From Deltaproteobacteria bacterium (lineage in GTDB: Bacteria; Desulfobacterota; GWC2-55-46; UBA9637): DNA of 64,000 nt. The stretch covers positions 18,809-82,808 of the forward strand of contig JAUYHF010000051.1 in assembly GCA_030690165.1 (NCBI GenBank), in the 5' to 3' direction. Of the stretch, positions 42,540 to 50,406 are shown piece after piece. Each line of letters begins with the position of its first letter. Within the stretch, counting starts at the first letter, position 1. Position numbers and translations under genes: made by a program. The notes under the pieces were generated by a model. The model saw nothing but the letters and a program-made list of their open reading frames with translations, searched no databases and was not told where the DNA came from.

Positions 42540-43139
42540 TTATAACTCCCGTCTCCCTTCAATCGCCCTTATAAGTGTTGCGCCGTCTATATATTCAATA
42601 TCGCTACCAACAGGAACGCCTGTTGCAATCCTTGTAACCCTTACACCCATTGGTTTTAACAGCCTTGTTATATAAAGACTGGTGGCCTCTCCATCCATAT
42701 CTGAATTTACGGCAAGAATTATTTCTTTTATCACACCCTGCCTTGCCCTGTCTATAAGTCCATTTATTTTTATATCATCCGGTCCTATGCCCTTAAGCGG
42801 AGAAAGTGCGCCGTGAAGGACATGATACCTCCCCTTAAAACCGCCCATCTTCTCAATAGCCACCATATCTTTTACATCCTCTACCACACAGATCACATCA
42901 TCTCTTCTTGAACTATCGCTGCATATCAAACATGGATCTTTATCAGCGAGACTAAAACAGGAGGAGCAGAGCCTTATCTTTTCCTTTACATCAATAAGGC
43001 ATCTTGCAAGGCCTTCAGCATATTCCTTGTTGGTATTAAGCACATAAAAGGCAAAACGGGCAGCGGTTTTTTCTCCTACCCCCGGAAGCCTTGAAAGTTC
43101 TCTTATCAAGCAGGTTATCGGTTCGGCATAATATGTCAT
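42540..43139 (-). CDS. recR: Recombination mediator RecR
   Basis: A ~199-residue recombination mediator that helps load RecA with RecO. It has a helix-hairpin-helix (LSRLPGVGEKTAARFAFYVL), a zinc finger (LCSSCFSLADKDPCLIC), a Toprim motif (VICVVEDVKDMVAIEKM) and a C-terminal Walker-like segment (RIATGVPVGSDIEYIDGATL). ATG 43139 has AAGGA eight bases upstream; ATG 43145 is an alternative. dnaX-ybaB-recR is the conserved bacterial order. Confidence 0.95.
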   Translation of the reverse strand: MTYYAEPITCLIRELSRLPGVGEKTAARFAFYVLNTNKEYAEGLARCLIDVKEKIRLCSSCFSLADKDPCLICSDSSRRDDVICVVEDVKDMVAIEKMGGFKGRYHVLHGALSPLKGIGPDDIKINGLIDRARQGVIKEIILAVNSDMDGEATSLYITRLLKPMGVRVTRIATGVPVGSDIEYIDGATLIRAIEGRREL

Positions 43140-43159
43140 TAGCATTGTCCTTAAAGATA

Positions 43160-43474
43160 CTAAAAAAGTCCGGGGATATTCAGGCCTGCTGTAACCTTCT
43201 CCATCTCTTCGCTCATCATCTCCTGAGACCTTTTTATTGCGCCATTTACTGCCGCTGCAATCAGGTCCTGAAGCATATCCACATCGTTAGGATTTATCAC
43301 AGACGGGTCTATCCTGATAGAAACTATCTCCTGTCTTCCATTTATTGTAACATTAACCATACCGCCGCCTGACGCGAATTCTATGGTCTTATTTGCAAGC
43401 TCCTTCTGGATATCCGCCATCTTCTCCTGCATCACCTTGGCCTGCTTTAAGATATTCCCCATGCCTTTATACAT
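43160..43474 (-). CDS. ybaB: YbaB/EbfC nucleoid-associated protein
   Basis: A 104-residue dimeric DNA-binding protein. It has an N-terminal helix (GNILKQAKVMQEKMADIQKE), the beta core FASGGGMVNVTINGRQEIVS, and SVINPNDVDMLQDLIAAAVN. The start at ATG 43474 has a strong AGGAGG within the end of dnaX, so the two overlap by 8 bases. Confidence 0.93.
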   Translation of the reverse strand: MYKGMGNILKQAKVMQEKMADIQKELANKTIEFASGGGMVNVTINGRQEIVSIRIDPSVINPNDVDMLQDLIAAAVNGAIKRSQEMMSEEMEKVTAGLNIPGLF

Positions 43475-45029
43475 TTGCCCTCCTGCGGTCTTCTGCTATC
43501 CTGCCTCCCAAAACCTTAACAGCCTCCTTTATAATCTTATCTCCTTCCTTTGGTTTTAAAGAAACGGCAGCATTCTCATCTGCCTTTATGTCTATCATTA
43601 CTTCTTTGCCAAAAAATTCATTACAGAGTTCTTCTAATATTTTTTTATTTTCAGAGAGATATATAAAATACGGCCCTGTCTTTACACTCATATAAATAGC
43701 GCCTTCATCCATGGAAATAAGATTTGCAAGCTCAAGGTGTGAAGCCAGCGGAGGTTTTTTCTTTTTTATAAAATCCAGAAGGACAGGCCACTGACTGCCT
43801 GAAAAATTCTGTGTCCTGTGTCCCATATCCTGCGTCTTGTCTCCTGCGCCATGCTCGGCTGTCTTATTATTACTAATTACTGGGTCCCCGCATGCCTTCA
43901 ACTCCTCCAGCCTGTTAAGCATGGCGCCTATTGATTGAAGATTTTCAAGATGGATCATCTTAAGAAGGGCCATCTCTAATGCGTATCTTGGGGACTGAGA
44001 CCTTGAGATATCCTCATATCCCTTGCTCAAAAATGTAAACATCCTTTGAAGGTCTAAAACACCAACCCTGCCAGCCAATCTTTTTAAATCCACTATCTCC
44101 ACATCAGGAAGATCCAGAACATCCTCGGGTTTTTCAACTGTCTTTACAATAACCATATCCCTTATATGCTCCAGAAAATTCTGACAGAATTTTTTTACAT
44201 CATAACCAAAATCATATACCTTTTCAATAAGTTTTAAACAGTCCCTGCCGTTTTTATCAATTACAGCCTCAGATAATTGGAAAAGAAGCGCCCTGTCCAT
44301 GAGTCCGAGGGCATCCACAACATCCATTTCCTTTATGTCGTTACCTGCGAATGCTATTACCTGGTCAAGCAGGCTGTGGGCGTCTCTCAAGCTGCCGTCT
44401 ACTTCCCTTGCTATAAGATAAATACTTTTATCGGCAAGTTTTACGCCCTCTGTCTCTGCAACAAGCTTAATATGATTCTGAATCTCCTTCAAAGATATGC
44501 GCTTAAAATCAAACCGCTGACACCGCGAAAGTATAGTGGCCGGTATTTTATGGGATTCTGTTGTTGCAAAGATAAAGATGGCGTGAGCAGGAGGCTCCTC
44601 TAGTGTTTTTAGCAAGGCATTAAATGCCTGAACAGAGAGCATGTGAACTTCATCTATTATATAAACCCTGTATCTGCCGTGCGATGGAAGATATTTGATA
44701 TTTTCTCTAATCTCTCTTACATTATCAACACCGGTATTAGACGCCCCGTCTATCTCAATCACATCCACTGAAATGTTATTGGCAATCTCTTTGCAGGACA
44801 TGCACTCATTGCAGGGTGACGGTGTTGGACCGTTTGCGCAATTCAGCGCCTTTGCCAGAATCCTGGCTATCGTTGTCTTGCCTACGCCCCTGGGCCCTGA
44901 AAAAAGATAGGCATGGGCAATCCTTTTTGCAATAATAGCATTCTTGAGCGTTGTGGTAACATGAGCTTGACCCACCACATTCTCAAAAACGGCAGGCCGC
45001 CACTTCCTTGCTAAAACTAAATATGACAT
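43467..45029 (-). CDS. dnaX: DNA polymerase III subunits gamma/tau
   Basis: A 520-residue clamp-loader ATPase. It has Walker A FSGPRGVGKTTIARILAKAL, the zinc module CANGPTPSPCNECMSC, Walker B YIIDEVHMLS, and sensor 1 FIFATTESHKIPATILSRCQ. The C-terminal part is short for tau. A dispersed repeat (43809-43846) encodes DKTQDMGHRTQN in the linker near residue 400, a region that tolerates change. SRP RNA follows upstream, a common neighbour. Confidence 0.95.
   Translation of the reverse strand: MSYLVLARKWRPAVFENVVGQAHVTTTLKNAIIAKRIAHAYLFSGPRGVGKTTIARILAKALNCANGPTPSPCNECMSCKEIANNISVDVIEIDGASNTGVDNVREIRENIKYLPSHGRYRVYIIDEVHMLSVQAFNALLKTLEEPPAHAIFIFATTESHKIPATILSRCQRFDFKRISLKEIQNHIKLVAETEGVKLADKSIYLIAREVDGSLRDAHSLLDQVIAFAGNDIKEMDVVDALGLMDRALLFQLSEAVIDKNGRDCLKLIEKVYDFGYDVKKFCQNFLEHIRDMVIVKTVEKPEDVLDLPDVEIVDLKRLAGRVGVLDLQRMFTFLSKGYEDISRSQSPRYALEMALLKMIHLENLQSIGAMLNRLEELKACGDPVISNNKTAEHGAGDKTQDMGHRTQNFSGSQWPVLLDFIKKKKPPLASHLELANLISMDEGAIYMSVKTGPYFIYLSENKKILEELCNEFFGKEVMIDIKADENAAVSLKPKEGDKIIKEAVKVLGGRIAEDRRRANV
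43809..43846. repeat. CCTGTGTCC-type unit repeat inside dnaX
   Basis: Units CTGTGTCCTGTGTCCCATAT then CCTGCGTCTTGTCTCCTG. It encodes a DKTQDMGHRTQ peptide in the DnaX linker. Confidence 0.6.
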
Positions 45030-45083
45030 ATTTTTATAGTTTAATTTGAAATTTGAGATTCAAAATCTTTTATAGCCACTACT

Positions 45084-45185
45084 GATAGCTAGGCGCCCCT
45101 GCGGCACATAGAATATGTTACTACCGTTGCTTCCTTCCGGATCTGGCGGGGTTTGTAACCTTCTATTGCGCAAGACCCAGCTATC
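45084..45185 (-). ncRNA. ffs: Signal recognition particle RNA, small bacterial type (4.5S)
   Basis: The minus strand contains the invariant domain-IV sequence ATCCGGAAGGAAGCA flanked by CCCCGCCAG and GGTAGTAAC. The ends GATAGCT and AGCTATC pair to close a ~102-nt hairpin. It binds Ffh and directs membrane-protein translation. The position upstream of dnaX is common in bacteria. No Alu domain is present, so it is the short form. End positions are set by the closing stem. Confidence 0.92.
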
Positions 45186-45204
45186 AATACTAACTACAAA
45201 AATA

Positions 45205-45261
45205 CAGTTTAGCTCATGGCTGATAGCTCATAGCAACTACTATGCACTATAAACTAAACTG
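45205..45261. repeat. Hairpin repeat between tRNA-Ser(GGA) and the SRP RNA gene
   Basis: CAGTTTAGCTCATGGCTGAT then AGCTCATAG face CTATGCACTATAAACTAAAC. The outer arms CAGTTTAG/CTAAACTG are perfect. It abuts the tRNA 3' end and is almost the same as the copy at 45353-45414. Confidence 0.8.
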
Positions 45262-45352
45262 GCGGAGAGAGAGGGATTTGAACCCTCGGTACACCTTTTG
45301 GATGCACACACGATTTCCAGTCGTGCTCCTTCGGCCGCTCGGACATCTCTCC
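45260..45352 (-). tRNA. tRNA-Ser (anticodon GGA)
   Basis: A class II tRNA with 7-pair acceptor stem GGAGAGA/TCTCTCC, discriminator G and encoded CCA. The anticodon loop CTGGAAA gives GGA, reading UCC/UCU. It has a long variable arm (TGTGCATCCAAAAGGTGTAC) and the T arm GAGGGTTCAAATCCCTC. It lies 3' of the second tRNA-Ser on the same strand. Confidence 0.95.
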
Positions 45353-45414
45353 AGTTTTAGCTCATGGCTGATAGCTCATAGCAACTACTATGAACTATGA
45401 GCTATAAACTAAAT
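45353..45414. repeat. Hairpin repeat between the two tRNA-Ser genes
   Basis: AGTTTTAGCTCATGGCTGAT then AGCTCATAG face CTATGAACTATGAGCTATAA. It is nearly identical to 45205-45261, so tRNA and hairpin appear duplicated as one unit. Confidence 0.8.
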
Positions 45415-45504
45415 TGGCGGAGAGAGAGGGATTTGAACCCCCGGTAGAGTTGCCCCTACAGTTGATTTCGAGTCAACCGCCTTCAGCCTCTCGGCCATCT
45501 CTCC
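45415..45504 (-). tRNA. tRNA-Ser (anticodon CGA)
   Basis: A class II tRNA with the same acceptor stem GGAGAGA/TCTCTCC, discriminator G and encoded CCA. The anticodon loop CTCGAAA gives CGA, reading UCG. Variable arm TGTAGGGGCAACTCTAC, T arm GGGGGTTCAAATCCCTC. A promoter candidate lies at 45534-45562. Confidence 0.95.
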
Positions 45505-45533
45505 ATCAACTACAGTGGAAAGTCAGCCTGTAG

Positions 45534-45562
45534 TTTCTATCATGCTTTTATTTTAAAGTCAA
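45534..45562 (-). promoter_or_regulatory. Promoter candidate for the tRNA-Ser / SRP RNA genes
   Basis: TTGACT (45562-45557) and TAGAAA (45539-45534) are separated by 17 bases on the minus strand, 30 bases before tRNA-Ser(CGA). The -35 is good and the -10 is fair. A short inverted repeat AACTACAG/CTGTAGTT lies between it and the tRNA. Confidence 0.45.
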
Positions 45563-45626
45563 ACTTTTGATTGAACTTTTTGATTGGAAGAGGTTTAAAG
45601 AAAAGGATTATATCAGGATGGGTTTT

Positions 45627-46619
45627 TTATTCCAATGTTTCTACAAAAGCCTTAAATATCTCTCTATCCCAACACCCCTTTCCTGCCTCCAGTTTTATGA
45701 CTTCCAAGGTCACCTCCCGAGGCATTCCTCGTCTGTACGGACGGACAGATGTTAAGGCGTCATAGATATCTGCAATCCCTATTATCCTAGCCCCCAACGG
45801 TATATTATCTCTTGTAAGACCGTCTGGATAGCCTGTTCCATTGAACCTCTCGTGATGGTTGCGGATTATAGGAAGTAAGGGTTTGGCAAACTTAAGAGGG
45901 CTGCATATCTTTTCCCCAACCACAGGGTGTTGTTTTACATGTTCATACTCCTTGCCATTTAACGCGCCTGGCTTATGTAAAACATCCTTGTCAGTTGCTA
46001 TCTTTCCAATATCATGCAGAAACCCTGCATCCCTTATGTTATCCTGCTCCTGCTGCGAAAGACCTAAGAATCCTGCCAGTTTGACTGCCATCGCAGAAAC
46101 CCGGCGAGAATGTCCGTGGGTATATGGATCATTAAATTCCAGGGCTATTGCAAGGCTGAATATAACATTTCTTGCATCTTCCAACTCTCCGAGAAGATTC
46201 TTAACCCGTATAAGAGATTTAACCCTTGCCAGAAGCTCAGACTTCTGAAATGGTTTAGAAATAAAATCATCTGCCCCCGCCTCAATCCCCTTAATTTTAT
46301 CATCTATACCATACAATGCGGTAAGCATTATTACCGGAATAAATCGGGTTGTCATTTTCTCTTTTAATCTTTTGCATACCTCATAGCCATCCATTCCAGG
46401 CATCCTTATATCCAGGAGAATTACATGCGGGAACACCTCTTCTACCATCTTAAGGGCATCCTCACCATTGTAAGCCTTAAATATATTATACCCCATGGAT
46501 GATAAAAGGACCTCAAGAAGTTCTACATTCCCGTGGTTATCATCCACCACCAAAATATTTACCTGAGCATCTTCCATCTTGCCATTGATCTGCTCTATAC
46601 TTTTTACAGCCAAAGACAT
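45627..46619 (-). CDS. Response regulator with HD-GYP domain
   Basis: This 330-residue protein has a receiver domain (NILVVDDNHGNVELLEVLLS, phospho-Asp in VILLDIRMPGMDG). An HD-GYP domain follows, with HSRRVSAMAVKLAGFLG, FLHDIGKIATDKD and the signature NHHERFNGTGYPDGL. HD-GYP enzymes usually hydrolyse cyclic di-GMP (or cGAMP in some lineages). ATG 46619 has AAGGAG five bases upstream; the ATG five codons earlier lacks it. It is the gene downstream of the cytochrome cluster. Confidence 0.9.
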   Translation of the reverse strand: MSLAVKSIEQINGKMEDAQVNILVVDDNHGNVELLEVLLSSMGYNIFKAYNGEDALKMVEEVFPHVILLDIRMPGMDGYEVCKRLKEKMTTRFIPVIMLTALYGIDDKIKGIEAGADDFISKPFQKSELLARVKSLIRVKNLLGELEDARNVIFSLAIALEFNDPYTHGHSRRVSAMAVKLAGFLGLSQQEQDNIRDAGFLHDIGKIATDKDVLHKPGALNGKEYEHVKQHPVVGEKICSPLKFAKPLLPIIRNHHERFNGTGYPDGLTRDNIPLGARIIGIADIYDALTSVRPYRRGMPREVTLEVIKLEAGKGCWDREIFKAFVETLE

Positions 46620-46643
46620 ATAATCTCCTTTCATCCGCCTTTT

Positions 46644-47303
46644 TTAAGGTGTAGTTTCTTTTTTAGCAGGGGAAGATATTGGAGGAAGCAATATATCATA
46701 TCTTGCATGTTTATAAGAATTAAATGAGGTAAAATTAGCAAAAACCCAGCCATTTGCCACACCCCTGCCCCCTTCTAAAAGCTCCACAAGCACAGCAGGA
46801 TTCATAGGCTCATTTGATTGGGAGCTTATATAAGTATCGTACATTGTGTAATGCGGCAAAAACACAAGAATCTTTATAGCAAATTTAGTACCCTTTATAG
46901 GTGTCTCCTTGCCTACATTTACACTAATTAATTCCTCTGTCTTTTTCTCCTTATCAACCCATTTCAAATTAATGGCCTTCCACTTTGCCTTGACATCATC
47001 AGGCACCCTAACCTCTCTTTTTACCCCACCGGATGATAGATGACCAACCGCAGATTCATCTATATCGCCACTCCCTTTCTGCCCTATGTCGCCTGCAATA
47101 TCCTTACCGCTAACTATCGATTGCCCCTGCCCGCCGCCTGTGGGTGGATGCCCTTCAGGAAGCTTTGCCTCTCCAATTTCCGTCTTAACCTCTTTCTTTT
47201 CCTCAACATTACCTGTTTCTTTTTTTCCCTCTTGCTTGCCGCAGGAAAAAATAAGTCCAGCCAGCAAAAACAACATTACCACCATGCCAACATATCGTCT
47301 CAT
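46644..47303 (-). CDS. DUF2155-like lipoprotein
   Basis: A 219-residue lipoprotein with a signal segment and lipobox AGLIFSCGK. A Gly/Glu-rich spacer (residues ~25-85) leads to a ~110-residue domain that resembles DUF2155-type periplasmic proteins: VPDDVKAKWKAINLKWVDKE, IKILVFLPHYTMYD, SSQSNEPMNPAVLVELLEGG and GWVFANF. Function unknown. ATG 47303 has GGAGG at 10-base spacing. A -10 element TATAAT lies at 47354-47349. Confidence 0.7.
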   Translation of the reverse strand: MRRYVGMVVMLFLLAGLIFSCGKQEGKKETGNVEEKKEVKTEIGEAKLPEGHPPTGGGQGQSIVSGKDIAGDIGQKGSGDIDESAVGHLSSGGVKREVRVPDDVKAKWKAINLKWVDKEKKTEELISVNVGKETPIKGTKFAIKILVFLPHYTMYDTYISSQSNEPMNPAVLVELLEGGRGVANGWVFANFTSFNSYKHARYDILLPPISSPAKKETTP

Positions 47304-47348
47304 CTTAAAATAGCCTCCACATTTATGCAAAACCAACCTGCCATGCAA

Positions 47349-47379
47349 ATTATACCATATTTTAAAAATATTTTAACAA
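47349..47379 (-). promoter_or_regulatory. Promoter candidate for the DUF2155-like gene
   Basis: A perfect TATAAT (47354-47349) is preceded by a weak TTGTTA-type -35 at 19-base spacing in very AT-rich DNA. It is placed about 46 bases before ATG 47303. Confidence 0.4.
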
Positions 47380-47393
47380 TAATTCAGCAACTC

Positions 47394-48110
47394 TTATTTT
47401 ATTCCGAAAGTCTTCTTTGGGGAGCGATGGCACCTTTGGCAATTTTCAAAACCCTTCATCTGAAATGATACCTTGCCATGACATCTGCCGCAGAATTTCC
47501 CACTCCAGTTATCATACATGCTAAACTGGTTTGCGCCTTTTTTGGCTATAAATATGCCTGGGTGGCAAATCTTGCAGGAAAGCCAGAAATTATGCGCCTT
47601 ATGCGGAAATATCACATTTGCCATAAGCCTGTCATTTATCTCAAAGAGGATATCCTCATCAAAGACTTCTGAGGCGGGTTCCTCTCCATTTATAGATATA
47701 GACCCTCTGTTCTTTATTATCCCTTGTTTTGCAGCAGCAACCCAGTCAGGATAGCCAAATTTATCCTTCGGGAAACCCCTTAATGCGAGCGGAAGGTCTG
47801 AAGGCGGGCGGATAGCTGGAGATATCCACGGGTCCCAGGTTATGGTAGGAGCTGGCCGTCCTTCTAACCTCTTTTTTATTTCCTCAGCAAATCCCGCCTT
47901 CCCCTGTTCTTCTGCCTGTTCTTCTGCCTTTTTTTTCTCCTCTATCGCCTTAAGGGCTGCCTTTGTATCAAAGGCAGAGGATCCCTTTGGATAAACTGGT
48001 ATTGTGTCTAAACCAGGGGTCTCACCCACCTCCTTGATATCCTTTGTGCAACCGCAGATAAAAATTATTCCTAGTAAAACAGAGAGATATATACAAAAAA
48101 TAGACTTCAT
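47394..48110 (-). CDS. Triheme c-type cytochrome lipoprotein
   Basis: A 238-residue exported protein. The signal peptide ends in a lipobox-like FICGC. A Lys/Glu/Ala-rich helix (residues ~50-85) is followed by the haem region with three CxxCH motifs, CKICH, CGRCH and CQRCH, in the last 70 residues, and FPHKAHNFWLSC supplying extra histidines. The layout is like the c7-type triheme domains. ATGA overlap with the NHL gene's end implies coupling within the cytochrome cluster. Confidence 0.82.
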   Translation of the reverse strand: MKSIFCIYLSVLLGIIFICGCTKDIKEVGETPGLDTIPVYPKGSSAFDTKAALKAIEEKKKAEEQAEEQGKAGFAEEIKKRLEGRPAPTITWDPWISPAIRPPSDLPLALRGFPKDKFGYPDWVAAAKQGIIKNRGSISINGEEPASEVFDEDILFEINDRLMANVIFPHKAHNFWLSCKICHPGIFIAKKGANQFSMYDNWSGKFCGRCHGKVSFQMKGFENCQRCHRSPKKTFGIK

Positions 48111-49084
48111 CCCTTTTCCTCTTGAAATACCTGTATCCTGTTGCCATCTATGGTATATATTCTTCCTTCCTTATCTATGAATATATATGAAGGATATGAA
48201 AGTTCCCCTTCTTTTACGCCCGGCCGTGATACAGCATACTGAAAAACCCCTTTCTTATCAAAAACCAATATTCTGCCGGCATGCTGGTCCATTATGTATA
48301 TAAGGCCGTTTTTATCCACTGCAAGGCTTGTAGGGAAGCGGAAGTTATCTTTCTTATTTTCTCTGCTGCCAAATCTGGAAACAATACCTCCTTTATCGTC
48401 AAATATATAAACAACACCGGCAATTGCATCTATTGCATATATCTCACCCTTATCATCCACCCTGACATCGGTAAATCCAAAAAACCCATTATCTTTCACA
48501 GTAACTTCCCTTACAAATGCGCCTGTTTGTTCAACAATAATAAGCCTTCTGTTTAACTTGTCAATAATATACAGCCTGTTGTCCGCATCTATCGCCATTC
48601 TGCCTGGCACAAACTGCTCCTTAGCTGAAGGCACACCTGACAGGGGAAATAATTTAACCACCTTTTTTTCAAGGTCAATAAATACTATTTCCCCTTTCCC
48701 CCTGTCCAGTATAAAAAAATGACCTTCCTTGTTTCTTACAAGGCTTGAGGGAAGCGTCATGGCCTCATTGGTTAATTCTGCCATGTATTTAAATTCCGAA
48801 TCAAAAGAAACAAGCCTGCCATTCCCGCTGTCTGCTATATAGAGCCTTTTCTTTATCTCGTCAAAAAACAAACCGGATGGCTGTTTGAGCCTGCCCATAA
48901 TCTCATCTCCGGTTATAACCGCAACAGTCCGTACCCCGCCTTTGTCCCCGGGAAATGCCGTGGTTGCGAAAGGCAAAATACAGAAAACAGAATAAAAACT
49001 CATTAGACACCAAGTCACCAGTCTTCTGCTGGTGACTGGTGCCTTGCAACACTTCTGACTTCTGACTTCTGACTTATATCTCAT
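48107..49084 (-). CDS. Exported NHL-repeat beta-propeller protein
   Basis: A 325-residue propeller. It has repeating units such as LKQPSGLFFDEIKKRLYIAD, SGNGRLVSFD, DNRLYIIDKLNRRLIIVEQ and FRFPTSLAVDKNGLIYIMDQ, about six blades. The N-terminus from ATG 49084 carries a repeat-derived stretch (MRYKSEVRSQKCC) before the hydrophobic signal LMSFYSVFCILPFATTAFPG. Translation could begin at the internal methionine near residue 28. NHL proteins are frequent companions of multihaem cytochromes. A partner or scaffold role is inferred. Confidence 0.8.
   Translation of the reverse strand: MRYKSEVRSQKCCKAPVTSRRLVTWCLMSFYSVFCILPFATTAFPGDKGGVRTVAVITGDEIMGRLKQPSGLFFDEIKKRLYIADSGNGRLVSFDSEFKYMAELTNEAMTLPSSLVRNKEGHFFILDRGKGEIVFIDLEKKVVKLFPLSGVPSAKEQFVPGRMAIDADNRLYIIDKLNRRLIIVEQTGAFVREVTVKDNGFFGFTDVRVDDKGEIYAIDAIAGVVYIFDDKGGIVSRFGSRENKKDNFRFPTSLAVDKNGLIYIMDQHAGRILVFDKKGVFQYAVSRPGVKEGELSYPSYIFIDKEGRIYTIDGNRIQVFQEEKG
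49006..49076. repeat. Unit repeat and hairpin at the NHL gene start
   Basis: GTCACCAG and CTGGTGAC arms (49013-49035) are followed by ACTTCTGACTTCTGACTTCT units. In the gene frame it encodes the first ~27 residues. It is related to 53845-53888. Confidence 0.65.
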
Positions 49085-49103
49085 AATCTTATTCTCCCTA
49101 ATT

Positions 49104-50336
49104 CTACATCTGATGACATTGTACGCATAATTCCCTGTCCTTCTCAAATCTCAGTATGGCCTTTTCAGGGGAGCCCATAGGATTATGGCAGGTGCTGCAA
49201 TCCATGGGCGTCTTGGAACGCGGGTCTATTATCTTTTCTCCAACCGGGTGCGTAAATTTACCCTGTGTAGAGTGACAGTTTTCCATTGCGCAGGTGTCAT
49301 TGCCCTTTGTAAGAAAAAATTGGCTGTTTGAACCATGAGATGTATGGCAATCTGTGCAAATGCCAAGCTTTGGATGTTTATGATTACTCTTTGCCACATA
49401 TTCCTTTGTATCATTATGACATTCATAACAAACCCTCGCCTCTTTATCTTTCAATAGATGTTTCTCATCAGAGGCATGGGGATTATGACAATTGTTGCAA
49501 AGGTTGTCGGCTCCGCCTCCAATAAAGAAATGGCTATTTATTTTATTAAACCCGGCTAATACAGCCCCGTGGCACTCTGTGCATAAACTCATACCGCTCT
49601 TTATAACAGATGCTGAACCAACAGGATGACAGCTTGAGCATTTATTATCCTCAAACGGCTTATGCAGCGATGCCTTCATCATGCCCTTTTTGTCGGAGGA
49701 ATGCGGACTGTGGCAGCCAAGACAGTCGGTACCGCTGACTTTATAACCCAGATGTGCCCTTGCAAATACCTCGCCGGTCCCAGGATGACAGCCTGCACAA
49801 AGGCTCTTTTTGTCCTTGATCAGCAAACCTTCCCTGTCCGATGAGTGCGGATTATGACAGACTATGCACCTCCCATTTTTAACTTCAGGATGGACATTCT
49901 TCTTATTAACTATACTTTCCTTTGGATGACATGAAAAACACCCTTCCCCCCCTGCTTTCTTCAATAACCCCTTTATATCTGATGAATGCGCATCATGGCA
50001 GGAAAGACAATTCCCCTCTTCAACTGGCTTATGCACAACCTTACCCATGAAACCCTTTTTCTGGTCATGACAATTGTAGCAAAGGTCGCTGCCTGTGTAT
50101 GATAAAAGACCCGCATGCTTTGATGCATGAGGATTGTGGCACCATGTGCATTTACCATCTTTAACAGGTTGATGGACAGTTGCCTTCTTAGTCAATTCCT
50201 CCGCTTTTTTTGAATGGCATTCAAGGCAAATGCCCATGGTGTCTTTTACAGCCTTCGCATAAACTATCCCTGGCTGAAGGCCGAGAAAAATAACCAGACC
50301 AATTGTTAGCCATATTATATGTCCAGAGGACTTCAT
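49104..50336 (-). CDS. Multihaem c-type cytochrome (15 CxxCH plus one CX4CH)
   Basis: A 410-residue periplasmic or extracellular cytochrome with a signal peptide (residues ~8-27). I count fifteen CxxCH motifs from CLECH to CVQCH, plus CAMENCH, a CX4CH variant site, so up to 16 haems, about one per 26 residues. Many are in the doubled form CxxCHNPHASD, as in doubled-CXXCH proteins. It lies between the 26-haem cytochrome and the NHL gene. Electron transfer across or outside the envelope is likely. The acceptor is unknown. Confidence 0.88.
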   Translation of the reverse strand: MKSSGHIIWLTIGLVIFLGLQPGIVYAKAVKDTMGICLECHSKKAEELTKKATVHQPVKDGKCTWCHNPHASKHAGLLSYTGSDLCYNCHDQKKGFMGKVVHKPVEEGNCLSCHDAHSSDIKGLLKKAGGEGCFSCHPKESIVNKKNVHPEVKNGRCIVCHNPHSSDREGLLIKDKKSLCAGCHPGTGEVFARAHLGYKVSGTDCLGCHSPHSSDKKGMMKASLHKPFEDNKCSSCHPVGSASVIKSGMSLCTECHGAVLAGFNKINSHFFIGGGADNLCNNCHNPHASDEKHLLKDKEARVCYECHNDTKEYVAKSNHKHPKLGICTDCHTSHGSNSQFFLTKGNDTCAMENCHSTQGKFTHPVGEKIIDPRSKTPMDCSTCHNPMGSPEKAILRFEKDRELCVQCHQM

Positions 50337-50406
50337 TTCTTACATCGCTCCTTATTTAAGAGTTGCGTGGTTGAAGAGTTAAGGAGTTGAGTGGTTCTAT
50401 AACTTT

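Noticed and set aside
47860..47960. Unit repeat in the triheme cytochrome gene (TTCTTCTGCC runs)
   Set aside because: It is simple codon repetition for a Lys/Glu/Gln-rich helix and does not match the dispersed classes.
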